Positions 62,378 through 64,000 of a DNA stretch of 64,000 nucleotides are shown here, in pieces; within the stretch, counting starts at the first letter, position 1; every line of letters starts with the position of its first letter. The translations under genes and the position numbers were made by a program. The notes beneath the pieces are model-generated. The model did not search any database, had not been told where the DNA came from, and was given only the letters and a program-made list of their open reading frames with translations. Origin of the DNA: Bradyrhizobium sp. CB3481 (GTDB lineage: Bacteria > Pseudomonadota > Alphaproteobacteria > Rhizobiales > Xanthobacteraceae); the NCBI RefSeq assembly GCF_029714305.1, contig NZ_CP121647.1, positions 3,244,501 to 3,308,500 on the forward strand, given 5' to 3'.

Positions 62378-62405
62378 AAGGCCGGCGCTGCGCCGGCCTT
62401 TTTTG
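62378..62405 (+). terminator. Intrinsic terminator of the Omp gene
   Basis: AAGGCCGGCG(C) and CGCCGGCCTT form a 10-bp stem with a tiny loop, then TTTTT. It lies 23 nt after the stop. Confidence 0.92.
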
Positions 62406-62537
62406 TTTCGGAGGTTTGTTGGATCGACGCGGCCGTGCCGGCAACTTTTTCGGCGCCTGCGAAAAAATTTTGCGCTGCATGCAACTTTTCGTCACGATCC
62501 GATATTATGTTTCCGGCCGGCTGGTGGGACCACAAAC

Positions 62538-62777
62538 ATGCGTGCTTTTGCGTTAGGGCTGATCATTTCCGCAGCGGCGTTTCCGTGCCTTGCTCAAACC
62601 GTCCTGAAATCTGAACCGCTTATCCTTGCTCCCTACGAAGTCGCATTCGTGCAGGACCCCGCGTGCGGGGTCGGCAAGGTGCGCAAGGTGACCGGTGCGA
62701 TCCGGGGACTGCAGCGGCGCAAGGCCTGTGTCACTCTGGCTTCGGAGCAGGCGTCGCTGGTCTCGGCGACGCCCTAG
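62538..62777 (+). CDS. Small secreted protein
   Basis: 79 aa from the ATG at 62538 (MRAFALGLIISAAAFPCLAQ). The mature part starts TVLKSEPLILAPYEVAFVQD and has two cysteines (PACGVGKV, KACVTL) that may form a disulfide. It resembles a DUF6719-like family, which I recall only tentatively. A longer frame to 62403 runs through the terminator of the Omp gene. Confidence 0.7.
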   Translation: MRAFALGLIISAAAFPCLAQTVLKSEPLILAPYEVAFVQDPACGVGKVRKVTGAIRGLQRRKACVTLASEQASLVSATP

Positions 62778-62798
62778 AAACGATTTACCGCCTCGGAT

Positions 62799-62831
62799 GT
62801 CGTCCCGGCAACGGGACCCATACGCCGAGAG
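62799..62831. repeat. Half copy of the 51034 repeat family
   Basis: GTCGTCCCGGCAACGGGACC with CATACGCCG matches the left arm outline of the 51034 and 52446 repeats. No right arm was found, so the copy seems truncated. Confidence 0.6.
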
Positions 62832-62869
62832 GCGTGCTTTGTGCGCCGGCCTGCCGACGTCACTCCTTA

Positions 62870-63124
62870 TTATGATGCCAATTGCAATTCCGTCAGTGCT
62901 TCGCGCTCGGCGTCGGCCTTGTTGCGGGCGGGGTCTTCATGCGGCTCGAGCTGGCATGGCTTGATCTCGTAATCGTGGTCCAGCACCGGATGGGGGCCAG
63001 TACTGTCTTCGCCGGAAACGACATCGACCACGAGGCCGCTCTTCTGGGCGATCTTCCAGACGTCGGCGGCGGTGGGATAGGCCTTGCTCAGCTTGGCATC
63101 GTTCGAGAACAGCGCGTAGGGCAT
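62870..63124 (-). CDS. Small conserved hypothetical protein
   Basis: 84 aa. The N-terminal half (MPYALFSNDAKLSKAYPTAA, then DVWKIAQKSGLVVDV) looks like a compact domain. The middle has HPVLDHDYEIKPC. No signal peptide and no family I can name. It converges with 62538. Confidence 0.7.
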   Translation of the reverse strand: MPYALFSNDAKLSKAYPTAADVWKIAQKSGLVVDVVSGEDSTGPHPVLDHDYEIKPCQLEPHEDPARNKADAEREALTELQLAS

Positions 63125-63302
63125 TGCTAGCTCCGGTAAAAACGGTCAACGCGGAAGCGGGGTCCGGGTTTCCGCCATTCCAACGGCTGTTTCGGGAGCA
63201 AATTGGCTCGTTTCGGCCCATTTTCGTGGAGTCTCTGAGTCTTTAACGAGCCGTAAACGGCCGAAAAAAGAATCCCCGAGACTCGTCAGCCAGAATCGCC
63301 GG

Positions 63303-63422
63303 ATGTTCCCGGCCATGAGAACGAGCCTTCATACCTCCGGCCAGTACGTTCACCTCAAGGTGACTGCATGCCTGCTGGTCGCCTGCGTGGCGAACGTGGC
63401 GCTGGTATGCGCCTGGCTCTAG
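63303..63422 (+). CDS. Possible 39-aa membrane peptide
   Basis: A short frame from an ATG at 63303 (or 63315) to a TAG at 63422 encodes a polar start and one hydrophobic helix (VTACLLVACVANVALVCAWL). It has no clear ribosome binding site and no family evidence. Confidence 0.35.
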   Translation: MFPAMRTSLHTSGQYVHLKVTACLLVACVANVALVCAWL

Positions 63423-63514
63423 CCCCGGTCGATTCTTTGGCCAATTGACGGCTGCCCCATTACGCTGGACTTGTAACGCCGAGAGCCGGCTAGCGGCCAG
63501 GGCAGGGGTAGGAA

Positions 63515-63880
63515 ATGATCGAAACGCTGAAGCAGCGGGTCAACAACGATCCAGGCCTGGTCCGGCGCGGCCGCTACCTGACCACCAATTTCCTTCTCGA
63601 AGTCGGCGCAACACCCTGGATGATCTCAATCTTCGAGGGCCGTATCGTTTCGGTGACGCAAGGGCCCTTCGTGATGCCGTCGTCCTCCTTTGCGCTGCGG
63701 GCGTCGGAAGAGGAATGGGGGAAGTTCTGGAGCAGGCGCCCGCCGCCGGGCTCCAACGACCTGATGGCGCTGATCAAGCGGCGCACGCTGAAGGCCGAGG
63801 GCAATCTGCAGGTCTTCATGTCCCATCTGTGCTACTTCAAGGAAGCCCTTGCCAAGCTGCGCGAAGGAGCTGCCGCATGA
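63515..63880 (+). CDS. Small hypothetical protein coupled to a hydrolase
   Basis: 121 aa. RRGRYLTTNFLLEVGATPWM and GRIVSVTQGPFVMPSSSFAL give it the look of a compact alpha/beta domain, possibly SCP2-like, which is tentative. It overlaps the following hydrolase start by 4 nt (ATGA), so the two are made together. Confidence 0.75.
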   Translation: MIETLKQRVNNDPGLVRRGRYLTTNFLLEVGATPWMISIFEGRIVSVTQGPFVMPSSSFALRASEEEWGKFWSRRPPPGSNDLMALIKRRTLKAEGNLQVFMSHLCYFKEALAKLREGAAA

Positions 63881-64000
63881 GCGCGAGATTCGAGCCGGTT
63901 ACCGGCCGCTACATGCACCTTGATCTGTTCGGCCGGCCGCACCGGATCTACGTCGAGGAAGCCGGCGAGGGGACGCCGCTATTGTGCCTCCACACCGCGG
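63877..64000 (+). CDS. Alpha/beta hydrolase, 5' fragment
   Basis: Runs off the right edge. The visible 41 codons (MSARFEPVTGRYMHLDLFGR onward) include LLCLHTA, the start of an alpha/beta-hydrolase oxyanion motif. The ATG at 63877 overlaps the preceding stop by 4 nt, indicating translational coupling. Confidence 0.8.
   Translation, partial: MSARFEPVTGRYMHLDLFGRPHRIYVEEAGEGTPLLCLHTA

Overview
The window reads as chromosomal DNA of a Bradyrhizobium-like alphaproteobacterium. The evidence is high GC with strong third-position bias, a cysE-DUF3126 pair, PilZ, PAS_5-like, DUF2336 and BTLCP proteins, a ROSE thermometer before an hsp20 gene, and several families of dispersed palindromic repeats I associate with this genus. 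I saw no tRNA, rRNA, CRISPR array, insertion sequence or phage gene. The genus call rests on family and repeat recognition, not on a database search.

Layout. 1-5.4 kb: a partial membrane protein, cysE, DUF3126, a gamma-carbonic anhydrase and small proteins, one of them Rmf-like. 5.6-13.4 kb: a two-partner secretion locus, with an 1890-residue TpsA exoprotein (TPS domain, GLUG repeats, an MBG repeat array) followed by its TpsB transporter. 13.6-18 kb: a frameshifted porin-like outer-membrane gene, a Tat-exported dienelactone hydrolase, a coiled-coil membrane protein, an HSL-type esterase and a GNAT acetyltransferase. 18.1-19.2 kb: a heat-shock unit (RpoH-like promoter, ROSE element, hsp20, a small partner gene). 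20-23.8 kb: a BTLCP peptidase, a tandem PilZ protein, an enoyl-CoA hydratase/isomerase and a membrane protein. 23.8-26.6 kb: a polar amino-acid ABC transporter. 26.8-36.2 kb: PAS, rhomboid, CBS, patatin, nitroreductase, thrS and a ClpP-like periplasmic protein. 36.2-45.2 kb: transporters, a hydrolase, a gntR-MFS-amidohydrolase catabolic operon and yidD. 45.4-51 kb: a second ClpP-like protein, an IscU/SufU-like scaffold, folE, hisI, an SLT transglycosylase and a DUF2336 protein. 51-58.2 kb: an HPt protein with a response regulator, NAD kinase, a CHASE2 adenylate/guanylate cyclase with a FecR-like partner, and a secreted S10 peptidase. 58.3-64 kb: a TPR protein, small envelope proteins, an epoxide-hydrolase-like enzyme with a two-operator promoter, an intact Omp25-type porin and a partial hydrolase.

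Most of this is ordinary housekeeping and envelope biology. The points most worth a second look are the TpsA/TpsB pair with its homogenised 237-bp coding repeats, the apparently leaderless autoregulated gntR with an 18-bp operator over its -10 and start, the paired dyads flanking the promoter at 60.2 kb, the ROSE/RpoH control of hsp20, and two secreted ClpP-like proteins sharing a C-x-S-x-C motif. No clearly new multi-gene system could be established from sequence alone.
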